A stretch of 64,000 nucleotides of DNA from Desarmillaria ectypa (lineage: Eukaryota; Basidiomycota; Agaricomycetes; Agaricales; Physalacriaceae), in assembly GCA_030407005.1 (NCBI GenBank), contig JAUDYN010000011.1, positions 672,501 through 736,500 on the forward strand. Reading direction: 5' to 3'. The notes below the pieces were generated by a model. The model saw only the letters and a list, made by a program, of their open reading frames with translations, ran no database searches and was not told where the DNA came from. Made by a program: the position numbers and the translations under genes. Shown piece by piece: positions 35,282-46,897 of this stretch. Each line of letters opens with the position of its first letter. Within the stretch, counting starts at the first letter, position 1.

Positions 35282-37898
35282 TCAGTCTTGAAGGTGCGAC
35301 CCAAAGAATTCCGCTATACGTACTTGTGAATCTTAGCGTTCATTGAAAGGTATCACACAACTCACCCAAGGACAGCGCTGAACGCTTGTATGTCCGTTCT
35401 AGTGTCGTGTAATTGACGTGTTGTATACCGAATCTACGTTCATGCTAAGACAAGAAAATATCTGAAACCTGAACAAAGAGTGCACACCTGACGGACGTTC
35501 CACTTCCCCATTCCGCATTGTCGAGCATTGCTACAATGAGTTAGCAGCGAAATATTATGTTCCGCTTTACTAAAACTAACCCCAAGCAAAAGCACCCTGT
35601 ATCGGAACCCCATCTTCGTGTATGGATAGCAACATCTCACCGAGATACGTAAGAAAATAGTCTGGAGACGGTTGATGAATCTTCAACGAACTTGAAAAAT
35701 GAGATTTCAGACGCACTCGTTCGGGCGACGTCCTCCTTTATTTGTGACAGGTCCGTTTTCTCGTTTTCGAAAGGCTCCGCGAAGCCGAACTCGGAAACAT
35801 ACTGTCCACCAACGGTCAGAAATGGGCATTATAAGGCCCTCGCACCCACCAATTTATTACTCGGCCATCGGGAGTGGAGGTCCTTCAGCAAAGTACGAAT
35901 GGCCATTGGTGTTGCCTGAAGCCAAGTGGTCAATGGGTCAGCGGCAGGACCTATAGCCCAACCGTAATCCGAGTCAAAAAGTACGGGTTCATTACAGACG
36001 GGCCACAAGGGGTGGGAGGTATTTGCCACACATGCGTCGATTCCTTCTGCCGGAGCCCTTACCCATTGCGAGCGGTAGGAATCGATGGCATAGAAATCTG
36101 CGGAGCCGAGGATGTCCCTCTTTTCCTGGTCAGTGAGACGTGGGAGATACTCGGAGGGAAGGGTGTCCTTGACAATGTCGGGCCAATCGCCTGTTGTATA
36201 TACGGGGTCTGAGAAGATGCCTATTTGGAATGCTGCATGGCGTTCGACGGCAAGGGCATCCTCAGTAGAGTTGCTTCTCCACGGCGTGCCTCTGGAGGAT
36301 GTTCAGACGGCGTAAATACAAACGGAGAAAGGGATATAGCTACATGTAATCGTCGTTTTTGAAGGCAATCTCTCCCGATATATTCATTTCTCGAAATGCT
36401 GGAAACGAAATCCGTTAACGAGAGGGTTTTATCATGATGCGCAGACAGACCCTTGACGGCTCCTGCATGGGCCTTTACTATGAAAAAGTCAGGGTCGGGG
36501 ATAAAGAAGGAGACATGCTGGACGTACTCAGATTGTATGTGCATTGATAAGGGGCAGTAGATGAGTTTACACCGGGGGCAAGTGTGGCATCTATTCTCAA
36601 TGATAAACATGTGGAAGGGGTTCGATAAACCAGAATGTTTACTGAAAGGATAGGTTGCAACCTGGCCACAATAAACACGCGGCTCGTTAAAAGTATACCT
36701 GAAGCAGTTGAACTTTTGTGGGACCAAGAAAATACGCACACAAACCAAGTTTTAACACGGCCGTCGTATGCCTTGAATACGGTCTTGGCGTAGCTGAAAT
36801 TTGTATAAGCACGCGAACTATCGCATCCTCTGGCACTCACTTTACAAAGTCATCGACTACTTCTGGTGACGTGAAAGCCCCGTAGTAAGCCTGGAGGGCG
36901 AGAGGCGTATCCCAATGGACTATTTCTCTGGTGTTCAACATGGTTACGTTGAATAGTAACCGACAATCTTACACAATGTTACAACAGGTTCCACACCATG
37001 AGCCAAATGGTAATCAATGACTACGCCGAAAACAATCAGTATTACTTACGATATTACTACTATGAGCTCATACCATCAGAATAGTGATCAACACCAGCGG
37101 TGTTAACGGGAGAATCGGCGGCACCAAACGGGTAGATCCTCGCCCACGAGATACTACGGAACATTGTTCAGAGAAGTCGCGTCAGCTGGGTTCCAACACA
37201 TACGAGAAAGAATGCGCAGTCACGCCAAGGGCAGCAGAACGTTGGACGTCCTCTCTATATAGGAAGTATTGAAGATCGACAACGTCACCTGCAATAATCT
37301 CAGTCGCATGGTCAACATAGTTGCGGTACCACGCATACTCACCGGTTGTGTTATCAAATATGCCGTTTGGCTGTCTGGAAGCCCAGTCCCACATAGTCGG
37401 ACCCTTGCCCTCATTCTTCGTGGCACCCTCGACTTGGTACGCGGCGGTGTCGACTCCGAATATGAAACCTTTGGGGAATTTCAAACCTGGCAAGACATCC
37501 TTCGGCGAAGGGACATAGAAAGATGGATACAAAGGTGGAGGAGAGGGCGGTAGGGTGACCTCTGCGTTGGGAATGCGGGTAGTGGTGAACGGAGGTGGCT
37601 CGACAGGTCCGATCTGCAGATCAGTGATAAGTTAGGAATGTCACATTTTAGGACGATCAGCGAGACTACAGACGATATCCCAAAGTTGTTCCAGTCCTTC
37701 GGGTGTGTAATCGCGAGGAATCGATCCGATTGGAGGAAAGCTGGCGGTGGCAGTTGGGATACTTGTGGGACCCAGTGTACTGATAGCGATTGATATTCCC
37801 GAGGAGCTTGTTCTCGTAGCCGACGTTGCGAGCGCTACAGATATTCCATTCCACCTATTGGGAAAGGCAAAAGAGAGCAACAGTACTTCGATGAGCAT
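35282..37898 (-). CDS. GH1 beta-glucosidase-type glycoside hydrolase, copy 3
   Basis: Same architecture as copies 1 and 2. The start at 37898 gives signal peptide [12 protein letters not shown], then the Ser/Thr-rich region with [18 protein letters not shown], the proline-rich linker and [18 protein letters not shown]. The acid/base motif TFNEP is at 36680-36694 and the nucleophile motif VSEFG at 35784-35798, followed by FAEPFENEKTDLSQIKEDV. Other blocks are [25 protein letters not shown] and a terminal SHLQD. The intron after DNTTG has a standard GT donor. The nucleophile region resembles copy 4 more than copies 1 and 2, while the 5' region resembles copies 1 and 2. All exons join in frame and both catalytic glutamates are kept. 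Confidence 0.87.
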
Positions 37899-37951
37899 CT
37901 TGGGGGGCAAGAGAATCGAATTTCTGTAATGGTCGTAAGGTTGTTGGGCTG

Positions 37952-37958
37952 TATATAA
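37952..37958 (-). promoter_or_regulatory. TATA box of GH1 copy 3
   Basis: TTATATA on the minus strand lies about 55 bases upstream of the copy 3 start, in the same position as in the other GH1 genes. Confidence 0.5.
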
Positions 37959-39166
37959 CCACCTCACCAGAGAAGAATCCATGCAGAGTCATATGTTGTC
38001 TTTGCCTTGGCTACTCGGTCATGAGCAATGCATCGAGCGCAGATGACTTGCAAAGCGGTCCGATACTAGGAAAGAGAAGCTTGCAACACCGGCTTTCGCT
38101 CATTGGGGCGGAATCATTAACAAAGGTGTGGGACAGTAACACAGCAGCTGCTGTAGAGCACTGTCAAAGGAATTACTCGTCCTGCTGAGCGCGAGTTATC
38201 AGAGTAACTCACAATACCAGACGATACCGCCATATAGAACCCAGCCGGCAAAACGTTCGGGCTCCTCACTAAGATCATCTCGATGCCACCATACAGTCAG
38301 ATGACATAAAGAATTATTTTTTCAGAAAGGTCGTTCGACCATTTATACAGGCAGCTTTAGTCGAACTTCGTTCAACTTGTGCGACGGCACGGGGTGGCAG
38401 TGCTGAGAGAATCTGGAACCCTAACCTCAACACGATCACATGGCTGAAGTGATGACCAAGACACACGCTTCTGTAATTACTATTTCCACTTCTTGCCTTC
38501 TTACCACCACCTACGACCGGCTCGTAGTCCTTTCTTTATTTTACTTCCATCTATCTGCGTATATCTACACCCTCATCATTATCTACTTCTTTTCTGTCAG
38601 CATGTCTACTTGCAATCGTGCTGTTTCTTCAGCAGGGACGACTTTAGGGTTAGTCGCCTTTTCATGCAATGTCCTAATTAACACCCTTTATTAGTCGCTT
38701 TTTGCCCCCAAGACAACTATTGGCCTTGATATCACATTCCCCTTCAGCTTTTCCCCTCAAGAGGAGGCGCGAATGGTTGTAGTTGCTCCCTCACCCATGT
38801 CACGCTCCAGAACCAAATTCTGTCCCCATCCGTCTTCTTCCATCTCTCTTCCATCTATTTACCTCTCCAATTCTGCTGCTTCTACACGCCATAGTCATGC
38901 CACCAAGTCAAGTCTGTTATTTCGTATCATAGGCTCCCACTTGTAGACTTACCGACAATTCACTACCAGACCAAGGTATTCGCTTGGACCACCCGAATTC
39001 CAAAGCAACCACTCTTGATGAAGGCACGAATTTTCCAACAGAATGTCTATCGTCTAACCGACGGACTCATAGTGGCTATGTCTGTTTCGAAATGCCGTGG
39101 TGTCTCAGACGCCAACGTTTTTCATACGAAATCCGGAGAAAACCTTGCCTTTTCCATTAGTGGTGC
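37959..39166. other. Intergenic, includes duplicated flank
   Basis: The segment around 38407-38475 resembles 9180-9243, also on the 5' side of a GH1 gene, so the GH1 duplication carried flanking DNA. Short plus frames at 38440-38694 lack any recognisable domain. Confidence 0.4.
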
Positions 39167-39817
39167 GTGTATATCGTTTTAAAAATCCTCCAACGTTTGA
39201 CGACGACTGTAACTTCCGGTTCCATTTCAAACGGTACAGCGAACTGGGCCTTGGCGCCCCCCCTCCCCCCTACGAGAAGTAGAGGCCGTACTCGCGGTGA
39301 CTTAGGCACTTCCCCTTTCTGGGGCAAGAATAACGCTACACTGGATATACCTTCCACTTCCGCTCTTCGGCGAATTTCTCCTACGGCATCAGAGCCAAAA
39401 CGACACTCCCATAAACACCCAGCTGGTCTAGGTCTCGGGCATCCTCCGTCCAGTTCCCTCCACACTCCATCATCATCACCATCACCATCATTATCTTCGG
39501 AGTCATCAGGAATAGGCATGCTCACATCCTCGCTGTCTATCTCCTCTAACCTCTGTCGTCTTACTTCCCAACCGCCATTGAAATTACCATCGCGCCAGCC
39601 TCAGCCTCGTTCACGCACTCGCGGTCGTCTCTTCTCGTCGAAAATGCCGTACCTCACCGTTTCCAAATTCACCAAGAGGCTACTCTATACTATTCCGGAG
39701 TCATTAACTAGCTTCATATTTCAGGGACACCGGCACGTTATTGGGAAGGATGCGCGTAGTGAGGGAAAAGTTTTCGAGGGGGGAATGGTCAGGTCATTTG
39801 GGTGGACGCTGTTTTAA
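39167..39817 (+). CDS. Possible Ser/Pro-rich protein
   Basis: This uninterrupted frame of 216 codons is rich in Ser, Pro and Arg (HTPSSSPSPSLSSESSG, RQPQPRSRTRGRLFSS). The low-complexity composition resembles disordered tails of fungal regulatory proteins, but no folded domain is seen. A preceding frame at 39097-39282 ends LGLGAPPPPYEK, which could be another exon. The true exon structure is unclear. It may belong with the broken coiled-coil gene that follows. Confidence 0.25.
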   Translation: MYIVLKILQRLTTTVTSGSISNGTANWALAPPLPPTRSRGRTRGDLGTSPFWGKNNATLDIPSTSALRRISPTASEPKRHSHKHPAGLGLGHPPSSSLHTPSSSPSPSLSSESSGIGMLTSSLSISSNLCRLTSQPPLKLPSRQPQPRSRTRGRLFSSKMPYLTVSKFTKRLLYTIPESLTSFIFQGHRHVIGKDARSEGKVFEGGMVRSFGWTLF

Positions 39818-40000
39818 GAAAATAAGAAAGCCGTTGGTCAGAATAACAGACTCAAAAAAAAAAGGGAAAAAAAAATCAAACATCATCAACTTACACGAGG
39901 ACTACAATACACATATTTATATATTACATATCATCTCTTTCTTCCTCAGTTACCGTAGTTCATCGAGTGGTACGAATTCCTATTCAAACTGCGCCACACT

Positions 40001-40459
40001 CCAGGCCTTGATCCGCAAGCGAGCCACTCACCAGGCGTCCTCGCTACCTCTGACAAAAGGAATTCTTCAATTTGGCTTCGGTAGCATCCGATGGCTACGA
40101 GACTTCTCTGCTATAACAACTCAAATCGAAGAGATGAAGGCCCTCGCTGCGAAACAAGTGAGGATACAGGAGAAGCTTAAAGATATGGAAGCTTCGAATA
40201 TCACCGAGCCTGAATTTGGCCTACTCTTTTCTTCGTTGAGTCTCCCTCTTCGCTAATGTGTCTCGACCAATAGTTTCCTGGGACCAAATCAGAGCCTATG
40301 AGTTGGAAATCGAGACAGAGAATTGAGCGTAAGACAGCGTTGATGGATATTCGGCGGGAGTGTAGAGATCCTTTCATCGTTCCGGTATTGCTTGGTGCGA
40401 CCATTGATGCTTCAAAATTGACCACAGTTGCGGTGGATCTGCTCAACACTGCAAAGTAA
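40001..40459 (+). pseudogene. Broken copy of the coiled-coil protein gene at 46.9-48.2 kb
   Basis: The reading QIEEMKALAAKQVRIQEKL and ITEPEFG matches EIKYLAARQTRIREKL and IPEPDF of the intact gene. After the intron position it continues ELEIETE, then TALMDIRRECRDPFIVPVL and DASKLTTVAVDLL. The intron donor GT of the intact gene is changed to GG, and about ten bases are deleted within the exon after ELEIETE, shifting the frame. The first half of the intact gene is not recognisable upstream. It is a decayed partial duplicate, without expected function. Confidence 0.65.
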
Positions 40460-40648
40460 TTATATATAAGTCACCACGCCCAAAATATTGATGCTATAAT
40501 CCAGTCATTCATCGAGTCGGGAATGGATTTAGAGGTGTCTAACTTCCACCATGTATTCGAACAGTACCTGATGCACATATCGGAGTAGAACAAATAGAAA
40601 TAGATATGCGAACAGTCAGCTGCGCAAGTCCTTAGCTCGAAAGGTTAT

Positions 40649-43269
40649 TTAGTCTTGAAGATGAGAGCTAAAGAATTCAGCTGTTGGAATTCGTGCTCGA
40701 TAAGACAGGAAGTACTTCAGTAAACGAGCATACGCACAAAGAGACAACGCTGATCGCTTGAATGTTCGCTCCAGTGTGGTGTAGTTGACGTGTTGTATAC
40801 CGAACCTAATTCCATTTTAATTGAATGTGGTAGTGGAAAGGACAGCGACTTACGGAGCAGATAGTCCGCTGGCCCACTCTGCATTGTCAATCATGGCTAC
40901 GAATGGTCAGCATCTGCCATGTGAGCGTTTATTCACCGTGCCCTCACCCCAAGCAAAGACACCTTCGATAGGGACACCGTCCTCATGAATCGACAACAGG
41001 ATTTCGCCGAGATACGTGAGGAGATAGTCTAGGAAATAAATCAGTCAATCACCCCCTACGGAGTATTCTCACGTACTCGTTCGAGAGACGTCTTCCGTGA
41101 TACGATACATATCAGTCCACTCGTTTTCGAAAGGTTCCGCAAACCCAATCTCGGAGACATACTTTGAAATATAAATGAGTATGGGTTGAATAATTGCGTA
41201 GTGAAGGGCCTACAAGTTTATTCGTCGGCCATCGCGTGTGGACTTCTCGTAACAAAGTGCGGACATTTGCTGGTGTTGCCTGGAGCCAGGATGACAATGG
41301 GTCCGCGGAGGGACCTGCAGCCCAGCCATAACCAGAGTCATAAAACACCGGGTCGTTACAGGTAGGCCAAAGTGGGTGCGAGGTATTGGCAACGCAAGCA
41401 TCGATACCTTCTTCCGGGGCCCGTATGAACTGAGAGCGATAGCAATCGATTGCGTAGAAATCTGCTGAACCCAGAATATCTTTCTTTTCCTCTTCAGTAA
41501 AGCGCGGGAGGTACTCGGGCGATAGCGTGTCGGTCAAAATCGTAGGCCAGTTGCCTGTGGTGTAGATTGGATCTGAAAATACGCCTATTTGAAACGCCGC
41601 ATGGCGTTCGACGGCGAGAGCGTCCTCGGAAGAATTATTTCGCCATGGAGTCCCTCTACATAAATCTGCTTTGAGCACCTGTTGAATGAAACAAACAGAA
41701 CTCACATGTAATCATCGTTCTTGAGAGCAATTTCCCCGGATATTCCCATCTCTCGGAATGCTGCGACGAATCTTAAGGAAGACGTGATACAATGAGAAAG
41801 GATGGATAAAAACCTTTCACTGCCGCAGCATGCGCTTTCACTATGAACGCGGAATGTGTTTGCAAGGCAGAAGCAACAAAGTAGGAAAACGTACACAGAT
41901 TATACGAACACTGGTAAGGGGCCATTGATGCATTGACGCCTGGAGCGAGTGTTGCGTCTATTCTTACAGTAAGCCTACGAAGTCGGATGCTTTCTCCAGG
42001 AAGCTCACTGAAGGGATAAGTGCCTAGTTGGCCGCAATACACGCGGGGTTCATTGAAAGTATACCTATGTTTTGTGAGATATTATCGAGGCAAAAGACTG
42101 TAACGATCGATATTCACCATGTTTTGACGCGTCCATTGTATGCTTGGAAGATGGTCTTGGCATAGCTAGCAACCTCCTTAGCCGATGCATAAATGGTATC
42201 TCGTGTCAAACCTTACTTAACGAAATCGTCCACGATATTCGGGGATGTGAAACCACCGTAAAAAGATTGGAGAGCAAGAGGGGTGTCCCAGTGAACTGTT
42301 GCCGTACATTGAGGAAGATGCATGGGTAACAGCGAAATGGTACCACTTACATAACGTCACGACAGGCTCGATTCCATGAGCCAAATGATAATCAATCACT
42401 GTTTCAACTGTCAGTACGACATCCTGCTTTCGAGAAAGCACACACCATCAGAATAGTGCGCTATACCAGCAGGGTTGAGGGGTGAGTCCGCCGCGCCGAA
42501 AGGATATATCCTCGCCCACGAAATGCTGACAGCCAGTCAGATCTGTAGATGCTGCAATGTCCTCAATACTCACGAGAACGAATGCGCTTTAACTCCAAGT
42601 GCAGCAGATCGCTCGATATCTTCCTTGTACAAGAAGTATTGAAGATCAACAACGTCGGCTATCGGGATCAAGTTAGCATTGATCGAATGCTCAAACTCAA
42701 ATTGGAATCTTACCTGTGGTATTATCAGCGATGGCGTTCGGTTGCCTCGACGCCCAATCCCACGTTGTTGGGCCTTTGCCGTCATTTTTGGTCGCGCCTT
42801 CGACCTGGTACGCGGAGGTGTCGACCCCGAATAAGAAGCCCTTCGGGAACTTTAAGTCGGGGAGAATGTCTTTCGGAGCCGGGGCGTAGAATGATGGGTA
42901 CAAAGGTGGAGGAGAAGGAGGCAACGTAACGGATGCAGTGGGAACTCGTGTGGTAGTGAACGGTGGGGGTTCCACTGGTCCCACCTGAAACGGTACTGTT
43001 ATATAGCGATATTCGTCCTGCTGGAATGGTTTACTTACTATATCCCATAGTCTCTCGAGACTTTCGGACGAGTAGTCCCGGAAAGTAGAGCTAACTGGAG
43101 AGAAACTACTTGCAGTGGTAGTAACCGTAGAGCCAGCAGAATTTGAGGTAGAGGTAGCAGTAGCACTAGGTACCCCAGTGGTCGCGCCCGTAGTCAGTAC
43201 CGCGAATGCTTCACCGAAGTCCTTGTTGAAGGCAAGAACTGCGAGTAGGAGGGGGAGCTCTACGCGCAT
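40649..43269 (-). CDS. GH1 beta-glucosidase-type glycoside hydrolase, copy 4
   Basis: This is the most diverged complete copy. The start at 43269 gives signal peptide MRVELPLLLAVLAF, then a Thr/Ser-rich region, the proline-rich linker and [18 protein letters not shown]. The acid/base motif TFNEP is at 42046-42060. The nucleophile motif reads VSEIG at 41144-41158, with Ile where the other copies have Phe and most GH1 enzymes have Asn. Later blocks are [47 protein letters not shown] and KRSALSLS, ending SHLQD with a TAA stop. The intron after DNTT is clear here (GTAAGA donor) and guided the model of the other copies. All exons join in frame, so it is probably functional; the substrate is unknown. 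Confidence 0.87.
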
Positions 43270-43315
43270 ATTGATATACTATGGCCGATGGAATTCAGAG
43301 GCAAGATATATCCTG

Positions 43316-43323
43316 TATATATA
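43316..43323 (-). promoter_or_regulatory. TATA box of GH1 copy 4
   Basis: TATATATA lies 47 bases upstream of the copy 4 start. Confidence 0.5.
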
Positions 43324-44661
43324 GCTCTAAACCAGCATTCGTTCCGCACCGACATAGTAGGAAGGATTGTATTGTATTGCACTGAGCATCTCATTGATGG
43401 TATTAAAGGAACGACCGGCAATAGTCCGGTATTTCTCCGTAGTTCCACGTGGATGATTCTATATTCCCTTTCCTCGGAAGAATCCCTATATTATATCGCA
43501 AGCACCTAAAGTTAGAACACGCGCGTTTTGAAACTCGTATATCGAGTATCGCTTCTCAAAGTCACAGCAACCGACTGTGAATGTAGCAACCGACTACAAA
43601 CACGCGAACATATCGTGCCAATCTACCCGAAGTACGACAACTACTAACATCCTACATGATTGAAGGATCACAGAAATTAATGGTGTGCGACCTCTTAGGC
43701 ACAACAGAGGGCATCGAAGCGGTCTCACGGTTCCTAATGAAGTCTGGAGCCTTCACGAAGACAGGAACTTCGCCAAGGCGAGAAGTAGGAATGCCGCTAT
43801 AGGAAGACGAACCAGAGCCGCATGAACAAGGGGATGAAGATGGATAGAAGATAACATCGCCGGAACAACGCCGCAGGCCCTCCCCCTTCTCCCTTTTTCT
43901 CTCTTTTAATCCTTGGGTAGTATGATTTATGCAACGAAGGGCAGTTATCCAGACCACAATAAGCTACCCGAGAGTTTTACATTCCATAGGGTTGATGAGT
44001 AGTGGTATACATAGCAGGAGAGTACTATCCCCCGCGTCTTTGCCTATTACGAGGCATTTTGCGGGTCACCAATCCAGACCTTTATTATCAGCTTCTCAAA
44101 TCACAACAGAAATAGAGCATCAGAGAAAAATCTATAGTATGACTCGTATGGAGCGGCACTAGAATGATGGTCCTCTGCAGGTTAGTAAATTATGTACATC
44201 ATGATACCCACTACTTACTTGGGCCAGCTGCGCTTCGAAGGCTGGGTTCTACTCTACACCCTGGAGTAAACGCGGCGTGTACTCTCCCATTTTTGGGAGG
44301 GTATGCCATGTAACTTCTTGGCTGTACCTTCTTAAGGCACGGAGCACAGTATTGCAACTGAATTTATTATCGATGTGTCATTTATTTTGTTATTCAAGTC
44401 TTCCGCTCGATGTCCTACTTACTCAGTCAATGGCCCCGTATCAGAGTCTATAGACTAAAGGCCTCAGTAGAAGCTTTCGTGCTTGCGCAGCATTGCGAGA
44501 GTATCGGTATAATTGATTCACGTGTGGTAGGCTATCATCATAGTACATTTCAGGTAGAGTAAAAATACATACTAGTGAGATAATCGTTGCATATACGAAG
44601 GTTGCGTGTCGTTTGGATCAATAGACTACAGGACCGATTTAGTACAACTGGTTAGGAAAGG
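43324..44661. other. Intergenic, no supported gene
   Basis: Only short frames without domains are present (43652-43957 minus, 43929-44162 plus). It holds the 5' flank of GH1 copy 4 and the 3' flank of the HMG-box gene. Confidence 0.45.
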
Positions 44662-45707
44662 TCATGCCATAGATGGAGGAGCTGGGTATAATCCTCGAGA
44701 CCGCCAGCAACAGGGTATACAATACTTTGGTAAGTGGCCGAACCCAGGTTCGATGCACTTGACGCAAATTCCAAGACGTCGCGCGGACTTCCCCCAAGGT
44801 GGTAAAGAACCATATCGAGGTAAGAAGGCTATAAGTAGGCATGAGTACACCTGTTTTTGCAAGGTAGACTTATCACGAACAGTAGGATTATACGATATCA
44901 TGAAGAACTCGTGGAGGCCTTTGTTTTCGTTCATCATTATGGTGGTGTCGAGAGAGGTGTTGAAAGCTTCAATATGAGAAACACCAGGCGGGACAAAAGG
45001 ACTCGCAGCTGGGGGTGAAGGGTGGTAAAAGCTCTGCGCCGGGTACATAGCCTGGTTTGTAGCGAAGGAGATTTCGTTTCCGGTTGTTATAAAAGGCTGA
45101 TTTGATAAGTCGACAGAGGTCAAAATGAGGTCAAGAGGTTGAGGAACTCCAGATGCCGTCGCAATCGAGATCGGAGGAGGGTGGTAGAAACTCTGTGCAC
45201 CCATACTGATTTGTGCTTGCGGCACGTCGACTTTCTTCTTGCATCCACCCGCTTTCTTCCCGCGTTCAGAGCGGCGAGGCTTGTACTTATATCCAGGGTG
45301 GGCACGTTCATGGTCCTCCTTCCTGATCTTCGCGAGCTTCTTGTAATGGGCCTGCCTCTCCTTGGAAAGCTCACGCCACGCCGCGCCAGCTAATTTGCTG
45401 GCTTTTTGCTGTCCCTTTGAGAGAGACTCCTTGTGAAAGGCTAAAAATTCCGACCGGAATATAATGAAGGCGTTCGATGGACGTGGGATGTGAGGTTCAT
45501 CCGACTGGGTGGTAGGAGATAGGACTGGAGAGGATGTATAGGAAGAGACGGGCGTCGACGCGTCCGTAGACGGGGTTCTAGCTTCGGTCAACGAAGCATT
45601 TAAATCTAGGTCAAATCCTTGGAAAAAAAGTCAGAAAGAGAGATGGTAACATTGATCGAGTAGTACTGACTGTCATTCGTCGTATACGCGGACAGAGAGT
45701 GAGCCAT
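44662..45707 (-). CDS. HMG-box transcription factor
   Basis: This nuclear DNA-binding protein has a single HMG box of the MATA_HMG/Rox1 type used by fungal regulators. The first exon starts at 45707 (MAHSLSAYTTND) and joins, after a short intron, to NLNASLTEARTPSTDAS. The box runs from HIPRPSNAFIIFRSEF through KASKLAGAAWRELSKERQ and HYKKLAKIRKEDHERAHPG to YKYKPRRSERGKK, with the usual Pro-Arg-Pro-x-Asn-Ala-Phe start. Downstream is a proline/tyrosine-rich region with the repeated motif QSFYHP. The last part of the frame after STLQKQ may not be coding, since a possible intron donor (GTGTAC) follows, so the 3' end is uncertain. The target genes are unknown. Confidence 0.8.
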
Positions 45708-46133
45708 AAGGACGCGTTTTTTTCGTAGTCAACGAGGAAGATGAGGCACTGTAGGTATATAGGACGTATCCCGGTAGTAGAACTGGTCAAGTTGCAGTGG
45801 GGGGACCCTCATTTTTCGCGGCTCTTTTGACACCATCTTGGAGGTTACTGGGAATTCCCTTTTATAGGTCATAAGTAGTACGTGAAAGAGATGTGTCATA
45901 AGGACCCAATTCGTATCCTTCGCTTCCATTGAAAATTCGCTCGGCTTGAGAACGGCATTCCATTTATGGGCTCAAATTAACTACCAAAGTCTTGAGTCTT
46001 TCTCCTTCCTTTGTCCTGTGCTCCCGTTACGGTTCTCGCTGTTTTACCTCAGCATTTGACTGGTGCTAGTCAAGCGTAAAGCTGCTGCAGCTCTTTATGC
46101 ATCACTTTGTCAAGCTTTGCCATATGGCTAACC

Positions 46134-46184
46134 AACAACCTACAATTTAAACGAGAACCGTTCTCGTTTAAATTGTAGGTTGTT
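46134..46184. repeat. Perfect inverted repeat with one-base loop
   Basis: Two 25-base arms (46134-46158 and 46160-46184) are exact reverse complements around a single C at 46159. The arms are AT-rich with GAGAAC/GTTCTC at the centre. It lies between the HMG-box gene and the coiled-coil gene, which point away from each other. It could form a cruciform or hairpin; no protein-coding role is seen. Confidence 0.9.
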
Positions 46185-46273
46185 AATGTACTCCCACGCG
46201 ACGTGCTAGACAGCTCTTCATAATCCCGGCTTCTGCCTAGCTATATAGAGAAGTTCTCTGGTATTTAATACTT

Positions 46274-46656
46274 GGCTGTATCTATTTGGCTCCCCCGGGA
46301 GTACCATTATAAATCACCTGCCCCGCCAGGGAGTTCAGGGTTCAAGGACGCCCTTCTGGTTTCGCTGTATCTCTCTGGTAGGTCAAGATCCAATCTATGT
46401 CGAACTCACAGCCTCTTGTGCTCGGCACGATTCATTATATTTAGCACTTATGTCGTGATCATTGAGTCAGGACTCAGGGAAGGTTGGTCTTCATGAGCTG
46501 CCATAAGCCCAGCGTTTCTGAGGTGGCCTTTTGCACGAACAGGCTGGAGGGTAAGATTGTGTCAGACCAACGCCCTGTGTGGCATTTCGACGCACCCTAA
46601 TATAAAGGGGAGCGGCTTATGCAACTACCGCCTGGGGGAGCCAAATAGATTTATTC
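46274..46656. mobile_element. MITE-like element
   Basis: Perfect 17-base inverted repeats, ATCTATTTGGCTCCCCC at 46280-46296 and its complement at 46634-46650, bracket about 340 bases without coding potential. Six bases outside each repeat lies the same nonamer TTAATACTT (46265-46273 and 46657-46665), consistent with a nine-base target duplication. Such size, structure and duplication suggest a non-autonomous DNA transposon, possibly Mutator-like. Confidence 0.6.
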
Positions 46657-46897
46657 TTAATACTTATCCACAGCAAATATTGATCTTCTTGTGGGTCAAT
46701 GCCGAAGCACGCCGCGGCATCGGACCGACATGTCCGATGTTGAACTGCCACCTCTTGACCTCCTACATCATTATCGTCGGTCCCTAGCTGCAATCATTTA
46801 CCTTTAGGTATCCTGGTTCTCTCATTTACGCTGGTACTCAGATCACTTTACTCTGGGCACTCTTTGCCGACAGCGACGTAGTTGTTACTCGTACAAC

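Noticed and set aside
39157..39525. Acidic minus-strand frame opposite the Ser/Pro-rich frame
   Set aside because: It is the complement of a Ser-rich low-complexity stretch and has no start context or domain.
44636..44700. Pol III box A/box B-like sequence (TAGTACAACTGG and GGTATAATCC)
   Set aside because: No cloverleaf can be drawn and it lies at the 3' end of the HMG-box frame. At most it could be a degenerate tRNA-derived repeat.
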